This document shows, piece by piece, positions 28,791 to 38,395 of a stretch of DNA of 64,000 bases. Origin of the DNA: Diplonema papillatum (lineage: Eukaryota > Euglenozoa > Diplonemea > Diplonemida > Diplonemidae); assembly GCA_030068145.1 (NCBI GenBank), contig JAPJBO010000219.1, forward strand, positions 62,001-126,000. The letters are read 5' to 3'. Under the pieces are notes generated by a model, which was given only the letters and a program-made list of their open reading frames with translations, was not told the origin of the DNA and made no database searches. Positions within the stretch are counted from its first letter, which is position 1. Every line of letters begins with the position of its first letter. The position numbers and the translations under genes were made by a program.

Positions 28791-30611
28791 ATGTCTCGCT
28801 TGGAGAGTTCGCGGGACGACTCTGCACTGAAAATGAAAGGGTCACCAAAAGTTAGTTCATTCTGCCCTGCTTATGCTGAAGACCTGAGCGCGTTCCATCC
28901 TTTGAAGGAGTGGGTTGAGAGGTTTCACCCTGGGGCTCCAACAGCAACGTTAAGAGCGTTTGAATGGGCAGATGCTGCGATGCAGGGCGACCTCGGCGAG
29001 AAATCGGAAGAAGAGTACGATAGAGAGGAGCGCGTCGAGAGCCTCATCGTCGAAGCACGACCTGACGTCGTAGCCAAGGTGCGATCATCCGAATCCGTAC
29101 TGGGCGCGTTGGCTATGCGATCGTACGCGAGATCTTTGCCAAGACCGATTCTCCAGAAGGCCGACGGACCGCTGGACACGATGCCGAGCACAAGGGCAAA
29201 ATATGCGGTGATCGAACAAGGTCTGACGGACACCGAGGCATTCACGCTGCGCCAATGCACGCAGGAAGTGATGCTCACGACGACGGAAAGGTACCAGGCA
29301 TTACCTAGCCTGGATATAACGGAAGATGATCTCAACGTGATGTTGAAATGCGGTATTGTGAAACCCGCAGGGCGAAGGCCAAGGATCACTCTGCGAGTTT
29401 TCAAGGTTGGGGAAAAAGGCAAAAAGGAGACACGGTTGCTCATTGATGGTCGGCCTTTTGACCTCCGAACAGCACATGTTTTATCTCCGAAGACCCCGTC
29501 GCTGAGAGACATTGAATCTTTTGTGCTAGAGTTCTCTGTGTTCATGGTTCTCGATCTACTGGGTTACTTTTATCAGTTACCAGTGTCGGAGGCACTGTCG
29601 GAGTCTCTCGGATTCAGAGCAAGGGGGGGTAGGTACTACCTTTTTACTATCGCGGTACCGGGTATATCCCGTGCGCCCACCGCTGCGCAGCTATCAACCC
29701 TTGGGGTTCGGCGCATTGCGGGCGTATCACAAAGCAGTCTTGCCGTTTACGATGATATTGCACTGGGCGGCCCGACCGAAGAGGGAGTTCGCGTGAAAGA
29801 GCAGCGGTTACGAAATGCTCTAGAGGAGGCAAACATCCAAGTAAGGGAGGACAAGGTGACTACCCCGTCTCCAACGGGAGTCTTCGACGGAATCCAGTTA
29901 GACCTTGAAGGCAAGACACTCGCTATCCCGCGCCAGTGGGCAGATGCTGTATCAAGTCAGGAGACTCCGGGAAAGATCACTTCGTTCAGGGGTCTGGCCC
30001 AATTTGTGGGTTGTTTGCGGTGGGCGTTGTATGTCATGAGGAGTCCGGCGGCCGCATATCCGAAGTTGTTGAGGTTGAACCGGCAGATAAGCCGAAGATG
30101 CGTAACCAACAAGGATTGGGATACAGTAGTCGCGCCTTCGCAGGAGCTCTTGGTGGAAATTGGCAGGGGGAAAACGTGGTTGCGCGAATGCGTTCCCCGC
30201 CAGGTTGGACGCAACGAGAGGAACCTGCACGTCTGGACAGATGCTTCGGATCAGGGAGGTGCTTTTGCGGTGCTGGACCCGGCGAGAGGCACGATACTCG
30301 CTCGGGAACGGTGGACCTGGACGGAAAGATTGACGCAGTTGGCCCCACCAACACCCATACGGCGCCGAGAACTGGTGACAGCAGCTATCGGTCTTCGCGT
30401 CGCGAGAGAGATCTCTGCCGGGTGGGTCAGGATGGAGGCCTTCCACGACAACAGCACCGCAGAGACCCGGTGCAGGAAGTTGGCATCCCCCCATTTGGCT
30501 GAGAACCGTCTCCTTGTCGGACTGTGCGCGCATCTACAGAAGGCGGACGTCCGAACACACCTCGTTCCGAGTCAGAACATGGTTGCGGACATGGACACGA
30601 GGAGTGTATAA
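28791..30611 (+). CDS. reverse transcriptase / RNase H of YR retroelement
   Basis: 606 aa from the ATG at 28791. The frame is open much further upstream through the minisatellite and the YR region. RT motif A reads MVLDLLGYFYQLP and the catalytic motif C reads AVYDDIALGG. RNase H follows with all four acidic positions: VWTDASDQGG, RRELVTAAIGL, FHDNSTAET and NMVADMDTRSV. The N-terminal ~190 residues before the RT have no recognised domain. There is no endonuclease, integrase or protease, consistent with a YR-mobilised element. Uninterrupted reading suggests recent activity. Translation could need re-initiation, a shift or a spliced message. Confidence 0.9.
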   Translation: MSRLESSRDDSALKMKGSPKVSSFCPAYAEDLSAFHPLKEWVERFHPGAPTATLRAFEWADAAMQGDLGEKSEEEYDREERVESLIVEARPDVVAKVRSSESVLGALAMRSYARSLPRPILQKADGPLDTMPSTRAKYAVIEQGLTDTEAFTLRQCTQEVMLTTTERYQALPSLDITEDDLNVMLKCGIVKPAGRRPRITLRVFKVGEKGKKETRLLIDGRPFDLRTAHVLSPKTPSLRDIESFVLEFSVFMVLDLLGYFYQLPVSEALSESLGFRARGGRYYLFTIAVPGISRAPTAAQLSTLGVRRIAGVSQSSLAVYDDIALGGPTEEGVRVKEQRLRNALEEANIQVREDKVTTPSPTGVFDGIQLDLEGKTLAIPRQWADAVSSQETPGKITSFRGLAQFVGCLRWALYVMRSPAAAYPKLLRLNRQISRRCVTNKDWDTVVAPSQELLVEIGRGKTWLRECVPRQVGRNERNLHVWTDASDQGGAFAVLDPARGTILARERWTWTERLTQLAPPTPIRRRELVTAAIGLRVAREISAGWVRMEAFHDNSTAETRCRKLASPHLAENRLLVGLCAHLQKADVRTHLVPSQNMVADMDTRSV

Positions 30612-30964
30612 GCTAATGAATGCGGAGAGAAGAAAGGGGGGGGGGTGTTTTTGTTCTTAATACGGTTGGATTTCCTTCCGCGTGATTGGCACACGGAAGA
30701 GGGTACCCCGCAGAAGTGTTTCCTCCTGCGAGTCAACGGGCCCTCTTTTTCCGTAGCGGGAAGAATTCAATTGACCGGCCCCCCTCGCAACCTCGCAAGG
30801 ACGGGAGCAAGGTGGTCCTGTGTTTCTCCACGGGACCCCGACGCTCGCTACGTCGTAATAAAAACCCAAACGCAGAATAGTCTCTTCTTCCTCCTCTCGA
30901 ACGTCTTCCTCCAACGTCTCATTGTACTAGGCCGGCGCAAAAACCAAAGGGATGGGAAATAAGA

Positions 30965-31013
30965 CTCCCCTCTAGCCTCCTTCGAAATGAGCATAAGCCT
31001 CGAGTATTTCCAC
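30965..31013 (-). repeat. SINE-A copy, part right of YR element
   Basis: CTCCCCTCTAGCCTCCTTCG ... CTCGAGTATTTC continues the SINE-A interrupted at 26118. Confidence 0.75.
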
Positions 31014-31061
31014 TGAAAAAAGGAGATCACAAGCAACTTTGACATTGGTCATCACCTTGTC

Positions 31062-31136
31062 AGGCTTGCTTATTCACTGGGGTTTATGATTGAGACGTCT
31101 GGACCTACTCGGATCGTCCAAGCTTCTGTTGCGAGA
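31062..31136 (+). repeat. R4 repeat copy
   Basis: CACTGGGGTTTATGATTGAG ... GGATCGTCCAAGCTTCTGTT matches the tandem family at 47157-47830. Confidence 0.65.
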
Positions 31137-31298
31137 CTACCCCCTTTGGCCCTCCCGCCCTTGGCCCTCGTGCCTCATCTTCTCCCGCCTCCTTTTTAGA
31201 GTGAAAGTTCGCTTGAAACTCGGGGGTTGTGGTTACACGGGGTAAGAGAATTGGTGGGTACCTTGGTTGTTGGTGGTTTCGGCCATTACCTTACTTAA

Positions 31299-31946
31299 AG
31301 GGGGGGCCCGGCTATGATGGCAAGTAAACGGAAACGTTTCCCGTTTCCGTTTCTGTTTCCGTTTCCATACTTTCAAGGAAACGGCGTTTCCTTATTTGGG
31401 AAACGGCTGCTGCAGATTGCTGTGTGTAAGGTGACTACACCTCGGATGGGCGGGGGGAAAAAAAAAAATAGGGGTATTTCCCAACGGGCCAGCAAAGCAA
31501 ATTTATCTGTGCAAACGGTGCTGTCTCCGAAGTAGTCCCGAACTGCGCGGTCCTTCGTAGTGGTGGCAACCAAGCACTCAGAGAATTGGGCCTGGTGACC
31601 TCCCCGTTAATTTTCTCGACAAGCTTCGTATGTGCGACAGTCTTTTCGGTTTTGGCTGCAAGTTGACACACCCTGTCCGGGCTGCTGCGGGATGTGAGCA
31701 GCCTCAGAAGCTGGAGTTAAAGCTGGAGTTAAAAAGCGGGTGTCACACCCGCTTTTCGGGTGTGACTCGGGCACCCTCTTTAACTCCAACTTCTGGGGCT
31801 GGACCTCACCGTGTAGTATTCCCTGGTGGTGTAGCCTGCAAAAGCAAGGAGCCGTTTCCGTTTCCGTTTCCGTTTCCGTTTCCATGTTTTGGAAAAAACG
31901 GATGGAAATGCGTTTACTTGCCAACATAGCCCTAGGGGGGGGGGGG
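31299..31946. mobile_element. palindromic G-run element PAL-5
   Basis: The left end GGCTATGATGGCAAGTAAAC after a G/C-run is mirrored by the right end GTTTACTTGCCAACATAGCC before TAGGGGG. Like PAL-2 it carries (TTTCCG)n tracts inside each end (31335-31370, 31855-31885), and its outer bases CCCTAGGGCTATG match PAL-2. The middle has a tandem GCTGGAGTTAAA and an AAAGCGGGTGTCACACCCGCTTTT palindrome, which reappears at about 49284. No gene is seen. Confidence 0.65.
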
Positions 31947-32082
31947 TCGAATAATAACAGTTATCTGGCTCACGTCTGGTTGTCTAAAACGCTACCACTA
32001 TGATCCTGCTACTGTTCGGCTACCCTCAGTATTCGACAATTCGAATGTGTGTAACAGGTGTTATTATTCGACCCCCCCCCCC
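31935..32082. mobile_element. 148-bp MITE-like element PAL-6
   Basis: GGGGGGTCGAATAATAACA at the left is the exact inverse of TGTTATTATTCGACCCCCC at the right. The left G-run is also the end of PAL-5. The element has no coding capacity. Confidence 0.7.
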
Positions 32083-32255
32083 TTTACGGTAGGCCCTCCT
32101 CAGTATGGTTTTTACTCTTCCTGCCCCCATTCGCCCCTTGGCCCTCCTGCCTCGGCTCTCCCCTTCATCTGCCTTGGCTCACTCCTTGCCGCTGATCCCA
32201 TTGGTAGTGACCCGACCCTACTCCAACCCCAGCCCAAAAACAATTCAAATTGTTG

Positions 32256-32770
<515 letters not shown>

Positions 32771-32943
32771 CTAACTTCCACCCCCCAAAACAAAAACAGA
32801 ACTCTGAAGAAGACTTGATGTTGGCATCAAGCTTGCACGACTAAACTAAGTTTTTCTCCCCGGCACGCACAAACTTGGACCATTCTTTTGCAGCATGGAG
32901 GAGGCGGGTAGGCGTGGGGGGGGGGTGCGGGGGAAGCCGCGGA

Positions 32944-33937
32944 ATGATGTGGGCGCACGGCGGCGCGAGGCCCGCCCTCGGTGTATGCCGGCGCGGCAGC
33001 TCCGTGTGGGCCGCGATTGCGGCGAAGAAGGAGCCTGCCCAGTTGCAGCCGCAGCAGCAGCAGCAGCAGCCGTGGCGGCCGCCGCCGAAGGACACGTATA
33101 GCAAGGGGGGCGCCGAGGCGGCGGGGCTCCCGGAGCCGCAGGCAGGGATCCCGCTGTGGATCGCCAACGCGCTCGACAAGGGCCGCCGCCCGGACCGGAT
33201 GGGCGCGCGGAAGGCGGATCTGCCGTGGCCCGGCGTCGAAACCAGCAAGAGTATCCAGGTCGCCGAGGTCGAATCCGACACGGGCGTTACTTTCTGGTCC
33301 CCCAAGCGGGCCGAGCGCCCGGAAGACGCGCTCGTGCTCACCGACTTCACGTGGGAAGACGACATCAACCCGGTGCTGTCCCACGGCGACGATCGCCAGC
33401 CCGTATTTTACGACGGATCCTACGTCTTCACCGACGGCGGCAAGGTCGTGCAACGTACAACGAGGGACAAGTACAGCCTCGAAGGCGACTCCGAAGTGCG
33501 CTCCGCTCTGACCAACGAAATCTCGTTCCGAACCCGGGAGTTGATCGAGCCGAACACGGTCGCATACCTCGAAATGCACCTCCAATTCGCGTGCTTGCAC
33601 TTCGGTTACGGGATATGGGACGCCGAAGCGTTCAACCCAAGGCATTGGATTGGGTATGAGAAGGGGTCTGTCGGCACGTGGGAGGACGGCCGCCTTGGAA
33701 CACGCGAGGGGTACGAGTATGCTCGGGTGCTCAAGCCCTTCGACGATGCCGGAGTGCTGCTGTACTCTCCGCCGGGGGAGAAGACGGCGAAGGTGCTGTT
33801 CATGAACAACGGCAAGCCTTCCGGAAAGGTGATCACCATCCCGAAGGCGAAGTACGGCTGGTACTTCGGCGTCAGCATGATCAACTACCACACCGGCGGC
33901 GCCCGGGCCGCAATCACGCAACACCCGGTGCACACGG
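32944..33937 (+). CDS. SPRY-like protein, exon 1
   Basis: The ATG at 32944 gives a short leader, then a Gln-rich stretch, PWRPPPKDTYS and a ~250-residue domain. Residues about 205-330 (ACLHFGYGIWDAEAF ... HWIGYEKGSVGTWEDGR ... VLLYSPPGEKTAKVLFMNNG ... GWYFGVSM) fit a SPRY/B30.2-type beta-sandwich, a protein-interaction fold. The exon ends at 33937 before GTATGC with phase 1. The frame runs on into a SINE, which is why an unspliced reading ends in nonsense at 34053. The true 5' end is uncertain, since a TTTTGCAG acceptor-like site lies at 32893. Confidence 0.65.
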
Positions 33938-33945
33938 GTATGCTC

Positions 33946-34530
33946 TTTTTTTTACATATGCGCCAGCTTGACTTGAAAGGAAATGCTCGACGATGCTGCC
34001 CGACAAAGAACAGAAGGGATCCAAAGTGCTGTAGCTACCGAACCACGTGTTGAACGGACGTGAGGTCATGCGGGTCTACCCCTCCACGACAAATCACACA
34101 AACACAACAGGTCAAAAGTCCTGAGTGAGAAAACAACACACGGTGGTGTAAGCGAAGAACAAATCAGATTGTGTTTGTATTGTATTTGCCCCTTACCTCT
34201 ATATTTCAACCCTTCCATTCGGAGTCGAAGCAGCTACGTCGAGTATTTTTACAGAAGCGCCAGCTTGGAGAGACAAAGAACCTAAGGGATCCCAAGTTCT
34301 GTAACTATCGAACCACGTGTTGAACGGACGTGAGGTCATGCGGGTCTACCCCTACACGACAAACCACACAAACACAACAGGTCAAAGTCCTGAGTGAGAA
34401 AACAACACAAGGTGGTGTAAGCGAAGAACAAATCAGATTGTGTTTGTATTGTATGTGTCGTATAAGACGCTAGTAGATTAACTCCCTTCCATTTCGGAGT
34501 CAAAGCAGCTGCGTCGATGAGTATTTTTCC
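33946..34530 (-). repeat. two tandem SINE-B copies
   Basis: Each starts ATAAGCGCCAGCTTG or CAGAAGCGCCAGCTTGGAGA, contains ACCACGTGTTGAACGGACGT and GGTGGTGTAAGCGAAGAACA, and ends near GTCGAGTATTTTT. A third copy lies at 56330-56630. Read on the minus strand the family starts AAATACTCGAC and ends GCTTATGTAAAAA, almost the same head and tail as SINE-A with a different body. Confidence 0.75.
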
Positions 34531-35141
34531 GGAACGCCCGCCAAGTCCGACTTCATCCTTCATTCCGAGTCAGAACCAGAATCACAATAAGGCCCGAATC
34601 AGAGCCTGCCATCGAAGAGGGCATCGGTTCGGAGAGACAGAGTGAACCGAGGGACAAGTACCAGGAAAGCCTGCTACACGGGAGCCAAGCTTCACGTGTT
34701 CGGCTACTGCAGAGCCACGGGCCTACGGCTCAAGTGGCTACCGATTTCCCACTAAAGCATCAGGCGTGGCGCACCTGGCGCTTGCGCTGAACACAAGCTC
34801 GTCGAGACGGTCAGAGCGGGGTCGTAGCACTGTGCTGCCTCCGACTCAAACTTTGCAAGCTGTGGTTGACCGTCACGTTCCTGGACCCGGTGCGGCGTTT
34901 TTCCTTTTTTCTTTTTTCCTTTTTTTCCTCCATCGGTACTCGGGTTGCACGGCCTCACGCCGCTGCCGGGTTGCTGCTCGAAATGCGCGTGCACGCAACA
35001 GCGTCCCCTTGAACTACGTAGAGCAGAAGCTAGACCCTTAGCTCCTGCTCACGTGTCGCTCGTCTTTTCCCTGCACAGCAGGTTTCAGGGCCGGTTAGCA
35101 GGCTTCGCAAAGGGCTGAAGCTTTCTTTTTTTGGTGATACC

Positions 35142-35437
35142 TACCCCCCCCCGTGTTTAAGATCGCGTTTTTCCGTGTTTAAGATCGCCCCCCAAAAAAA
35201 CCGATCTTATACACGGGGGGGGGACGATCTTAAACACGGGGGGGGACAAAAAACACCCCAAATTTGTTTTTCCGCTGCGCGGGGCCCTGAACCCCCCACA
35301 GTAAAAACGCCCAAAAAAAAACTTTCCCGCTGCGCGGGACCCCACCCCACTCCCCCCCCGTGTATAAGATCGCCCTCATTTCTCAAAAAAACCGATCTTA
35401 TACACTGGGGGGGAGGGCGCGATCTTAAACACGGGTA
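35142..35437. repeat. nested C-run palindromes with GTGTTTAAGATCG (PAL-7)
   Basis: CCCCGTGTTTAAGATCG or CCCCGTGTATAAGATCG occurs three times forward and three times inverted (CGATCTTAAACACGGGG), together with CCGCTGCGCGG palindromes. The pattern suggests repeated insertion of one small C-run-ended palindromic element into itself. Confidence 0.65.
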
Positions 35438-35916
35438 TTAATAAAATTCCTCACTCCTATGCTTGCGTCTGTCACTCTTGTCCACCGCTCCTGCTCTGCT
35501 TGCCGCGTGCCGTATGGTTGGAGTAAAAGGTGAAGTCAGGAAGCTGCTGTTCTTGCTGCTGACCACATGAGAAGTGGAGCAGTGCTGTGCGAAGGGTAGC
35601 ACGTGACCAGCATCTTTGCCTGTCTCCGAAGGTTTTCCTTCTGCAGTTCTGAGGGCTGCACGTCCACCTGCAAACGCGCCTGCATCTGCGTTTTCAAAGT
35701 CTGCAGGCGCAGACGTCTGCACACGTCTGCAGAAGCAGGCGTGTAGGTGCGGGTCTTTTTGAGGTCTTTTTCTTCAATGTTCTTGGCATTTGCGTTCATC
35801 ACCTGTTGGCTAGCCAAGTTCGGGACCGTCCGGTGCGTCGCGAGTGAGATGCCACTCGTGGGGTATATTATGGAGCCATTGTCTGCACTGCGAGCTTCAC
35901 TATCCCACCAATGCAG

Positions 35917-36220
35917 GAGACGCAATGCGTTGGCTCGCGAAGCTTGAGTACGGTGATGACGAGGACTTCGACGATATCTTCGACATGGAGAACTTCAAGA
36001 GGGAAGAAGTGGTGCAGCCGTACTGCAGGAACAGGTGGAACCCGTACCACGTGTGCAGCGGCAAGTGCAAGGAGGCCTCGGAAAGGCTGTACGTCAACGA
36101 CGACGAGTTCGGCAAGCCGCAGCCTTCGTCAGACCTTCCGATGAAGCCGTCTTGGCTCCGCCGACCAGAAGACCCGCGGAACTTTGGACCGCATCGCAAG
36201 GGATCTTGGCGTCACGTCAG
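35917..36220 (+). CDS. SPRY-like protein, exon 2
   Basis: Starts after CCAATGCAG with phase 1, completing the codon left open by exon 1. It encodes DAMRWLAKLEYG, an acidic DDEDFDDIFDMENF and a Cys-rich motif YCRNRWNPYHVCSGKC (CX9CX3C), possibly metal-binding, then a Pro/Arg-rich stretch. It ends at 36220 before GTGTGT with phase 2. Codon use matches exon 1. I do not recognise the NPYHVC motif's family with certainty. Confidence 0.7.
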
Positions 36221-36594
36221 GTGTGTGTCTCTCCAGTCAACTGGTGGCTTACGTCTCCGAGCTACCGGACTCAGTTTGCGCAGCTTTGGTTCTGCCATAA
36301 TGAGCCAGCAAGAGCGAGTTAATTTACTTCGTAGTGAAGGTACATCTTTTTATGTAGAACGAGTAAAAGTAAAGTGCCATCATCTTTCGCGAACAAACGG
36401 AGAATGAATTGCTGGCCCTCTGTGTCCGAGCTGCCGGATATTGTCGGCCTCCCCGTCTTACGCAGGCGGCCAGCAGTTTGTGCCTGGCAGTGATCCCATT
36501 GGGAAACCCCCGACGTTCTAAACCACAACCAAACGCCCAAAAATGGGCCTCTTGCTTCGCTGCATCAAATGCACTAAATTCTCACCATCCGCAG

Positions 36595-36709
36595 GGGTGA
36601 ATTCGGCGAACGCTACTACAAAACGACGTCCGTCGACCGATTCAAGAACGGAAAGAGCATGCGGACGAAGAAGTCGTATTGGAACCTTGGCAACATGTCG
36701 TATTCTTGA
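36595..36709 (+). CDS. SPRY-like protein, last exon
   Basis: After CCATCCGCAG one base completes the Arg codon, then 37 codons (GEFGERYYKTTSVDRFKNGK ... SYWNLGNMSYS) run to a TGA. The 374-bp intron before it (36221-36594) has no recognised element. Together the three exons give about 470 aa. Confidence 0.7.
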
Positions 36710-37487
36710 GAACGCGGCCCGTACTGCTGCTGGTATTCAGAGGGCTGGGATAAACCCCTCGCATCAAGACCTGTGCTCTATGAACGGTGGTGAATGGTGC
36801 CCTGCAAGTAATCTCTTCATCGAGATGAAAGCGCCTGCGCGGGCGCCGAACGAGAGCGGTTGCCCCAAATCGTCCTGCCACGCGAGGTTTGCGCGACCTA
36901 GCTTACAAATTAAATGGCATGCCCTCGTCTGGACACTGGTTCACACTCCACTGAAAGAACCGTTCGCGATTCAGGAAGAGGGATGCAAACTAAAATGAGT
37001 ATGCACAACGTACCACATGCTCGAAAGACAAGGAGGGAATGCAGAATGAATCGGTAATGTGCCAACGAAAATGCAAAGCCGAGAGATCGTTCCTCCTCCA
37101 TGGACGCGTACCAGAGACATTGTTCGACTTCGGCGGGAACACGAGTTGCCCGCATGGTAAGTCTCTGTCAATAATGCTGATGGCCCCTGCCTCTGTTTGA
37201 TACCGGCAATATCCACCACGACTTATCTGGTCTCGACTGTTTCCCGCCTGTGACTCGTCGAATATGGGGTTCCCTCGTGTGCCAGTCATGGTCGAAGCCA
37301 CGAGCTGGCCCAGGGTCGGTATCTTCTGGAGACCACGTGTGGTTGCGTCGGGAGGCACCTGTACCAACGGTATCTCAACGACCACGGCTGCACGCGCGAA
37401 ACGTCACGCGCCCGGCACCGGCAGAGATATACCCACACAATGAGTGAGTCCTGTGCTGGGTGGACAGACCGCTTGTCGAAGGAAAAC
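36710..37487. other. no gene seen
   Basis: Overlapping open frames on both strands lack motifs and exon-like bias. Confidence 0.35.
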
Positions 37488-37690
37488 TTGTAGAACGTGG
37501 GGGGCCCAAGACTACACTCCACGAAGGAATGTACTTGGTGTCGGTCACAAACAGTCCCGGACATGGCTAGCCATAACCCAGAACGAAAGCGTGCACCAAA
37601 TATACAACCCGTAACTATTTCTTGCTCTAAGAGAACCCATTCATGAACGGTCACACGGAGACCCTAAACCCCGGAATCTCAAGCGAACTT
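37488..37690 (+). repeat. R5 repeat (copy 1)
   Basis: CTTGTAGAACGTGGGGGGCC to CTCAAGCGAACTTTAACTC matches 49006-49228 almost throughout; copy 2 has a few extra bases (AATATAGCCC). Both include the motif GGTC(A/C)(A/T)ACGGAGACCCTAAACC related to the GGTCAACCGGAGAC family. Confidence 0.75.
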
Positions 37691-37849
37691 TAACTCTGAA
37701 AACGTCTGCTGTTTGGCTTCGCTAAGTGCGCGACGGCATAGACGCACCGCCAAAAAAGTCATCCTCCCGCGCTTTCGATCCCTGGGCGTAGGCCCCCCAG
37801 GCCACGCCTAAAGAAAATGTGCAGAATTAGTAGATTCTGCGGGCGGCTG

Positions 37850-38395
37850 GGCTGCAAGCACTTGCCGCCGCTGGACGCCCGTTTTGCAGGCGTCCCGCGT
37901 CTCATTGTCTGTTGTCGATTTCCCCCCTTCTTCATCTCTTCTCGTTTTTCACGCAGCGAAAAAAAGTCGAGCCACCGGCGGAATGGGAGAAGAAAGGTGC
38001 CCAGAGCCAGGGCTTATGCAGCTCTTTTGTCTTGGACGGCATAGAAGCAGTATGCTCCAAAGACAGCTGGAACGACGCCAAACCCGTGTACCCTCGGGAC
38101 GTAGCTTTCGCTCAATGGAAGCTGAATTTTCCCATCAAGGTGTTAGCCGCCGCCGTAGGCCGCGCAGTCGTGAGGAAGAAGAGGGCCCGCAGCGCTACAA
38201 GGCGGTGACCCCCCGCGAGACGAGCTCACCCGCCGGCCAGAGCGCCCGCTGCAGCACCAACTCCGGTGCCGCCACTCACTGTAGCAGAGCCGCAACCTGC
38301 AGCGCGCCTCCGGAACGACTCACGCCCGCCGTAGCAGTGCGAAGAGAAGTGAGGAGACCGGAAACTCCCGGAGAGATGGTCCCTGCACTCTAAGA
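37850..38395 (+). pseudogene. LINE 3' end, decayed copy
   Basis: The frame SKDSWNDAKPVYPRDVAFAQ ... LAAAVGRAVVRKKRARSATRR parallels the C-terminus of the LINE at 57780-57930 (ARNSWNDAVPEYPHDV ... LAAAIGRAIAKRRRARE), then stops. The 3' untranslated end GGAGAGATGGTCCCTGCACTC is intact and abuts PAL-8. Confidence 0.7.

Larger units (their letters stand above)
26119..30964 (+). mobile_element. full-length tyrosine-recombinase retroelement
   Basis: The 4.85-kb element has three intact ORFs in the order Gag, tyrosine recombinase, RT/RNase H. Its ends (TCGGTGAGAAAAAACACGCA; GGGATGGGAAATAAGA) are confirmed by the deleted copy at 6266-6594. It splits a SINE-A without a target duplication, as expected for DIRS/Ngaro/VIPER-type elements that integrate by recombinase. 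The order with YR before RT is that of VIPER. DIRS and Ngaro have YR last. I could not identify split direct repeats or an internal complementary region by eye. Confidence 0.85.
33938..35916 (+). other. intron of SPRY-like gene, filled with repeats
   Basis: GTATGC donor and CCACCAATGCAG acceptor. It contains two SINE-B copies in a row (33946-34252, 34253-34530), a patch shared with 52810-52860 (GCAAGCTGTGGTTGACCGTC at 34856) and the GTGTTTAAGATCG palindrome cluster. Confidence 0.6.
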
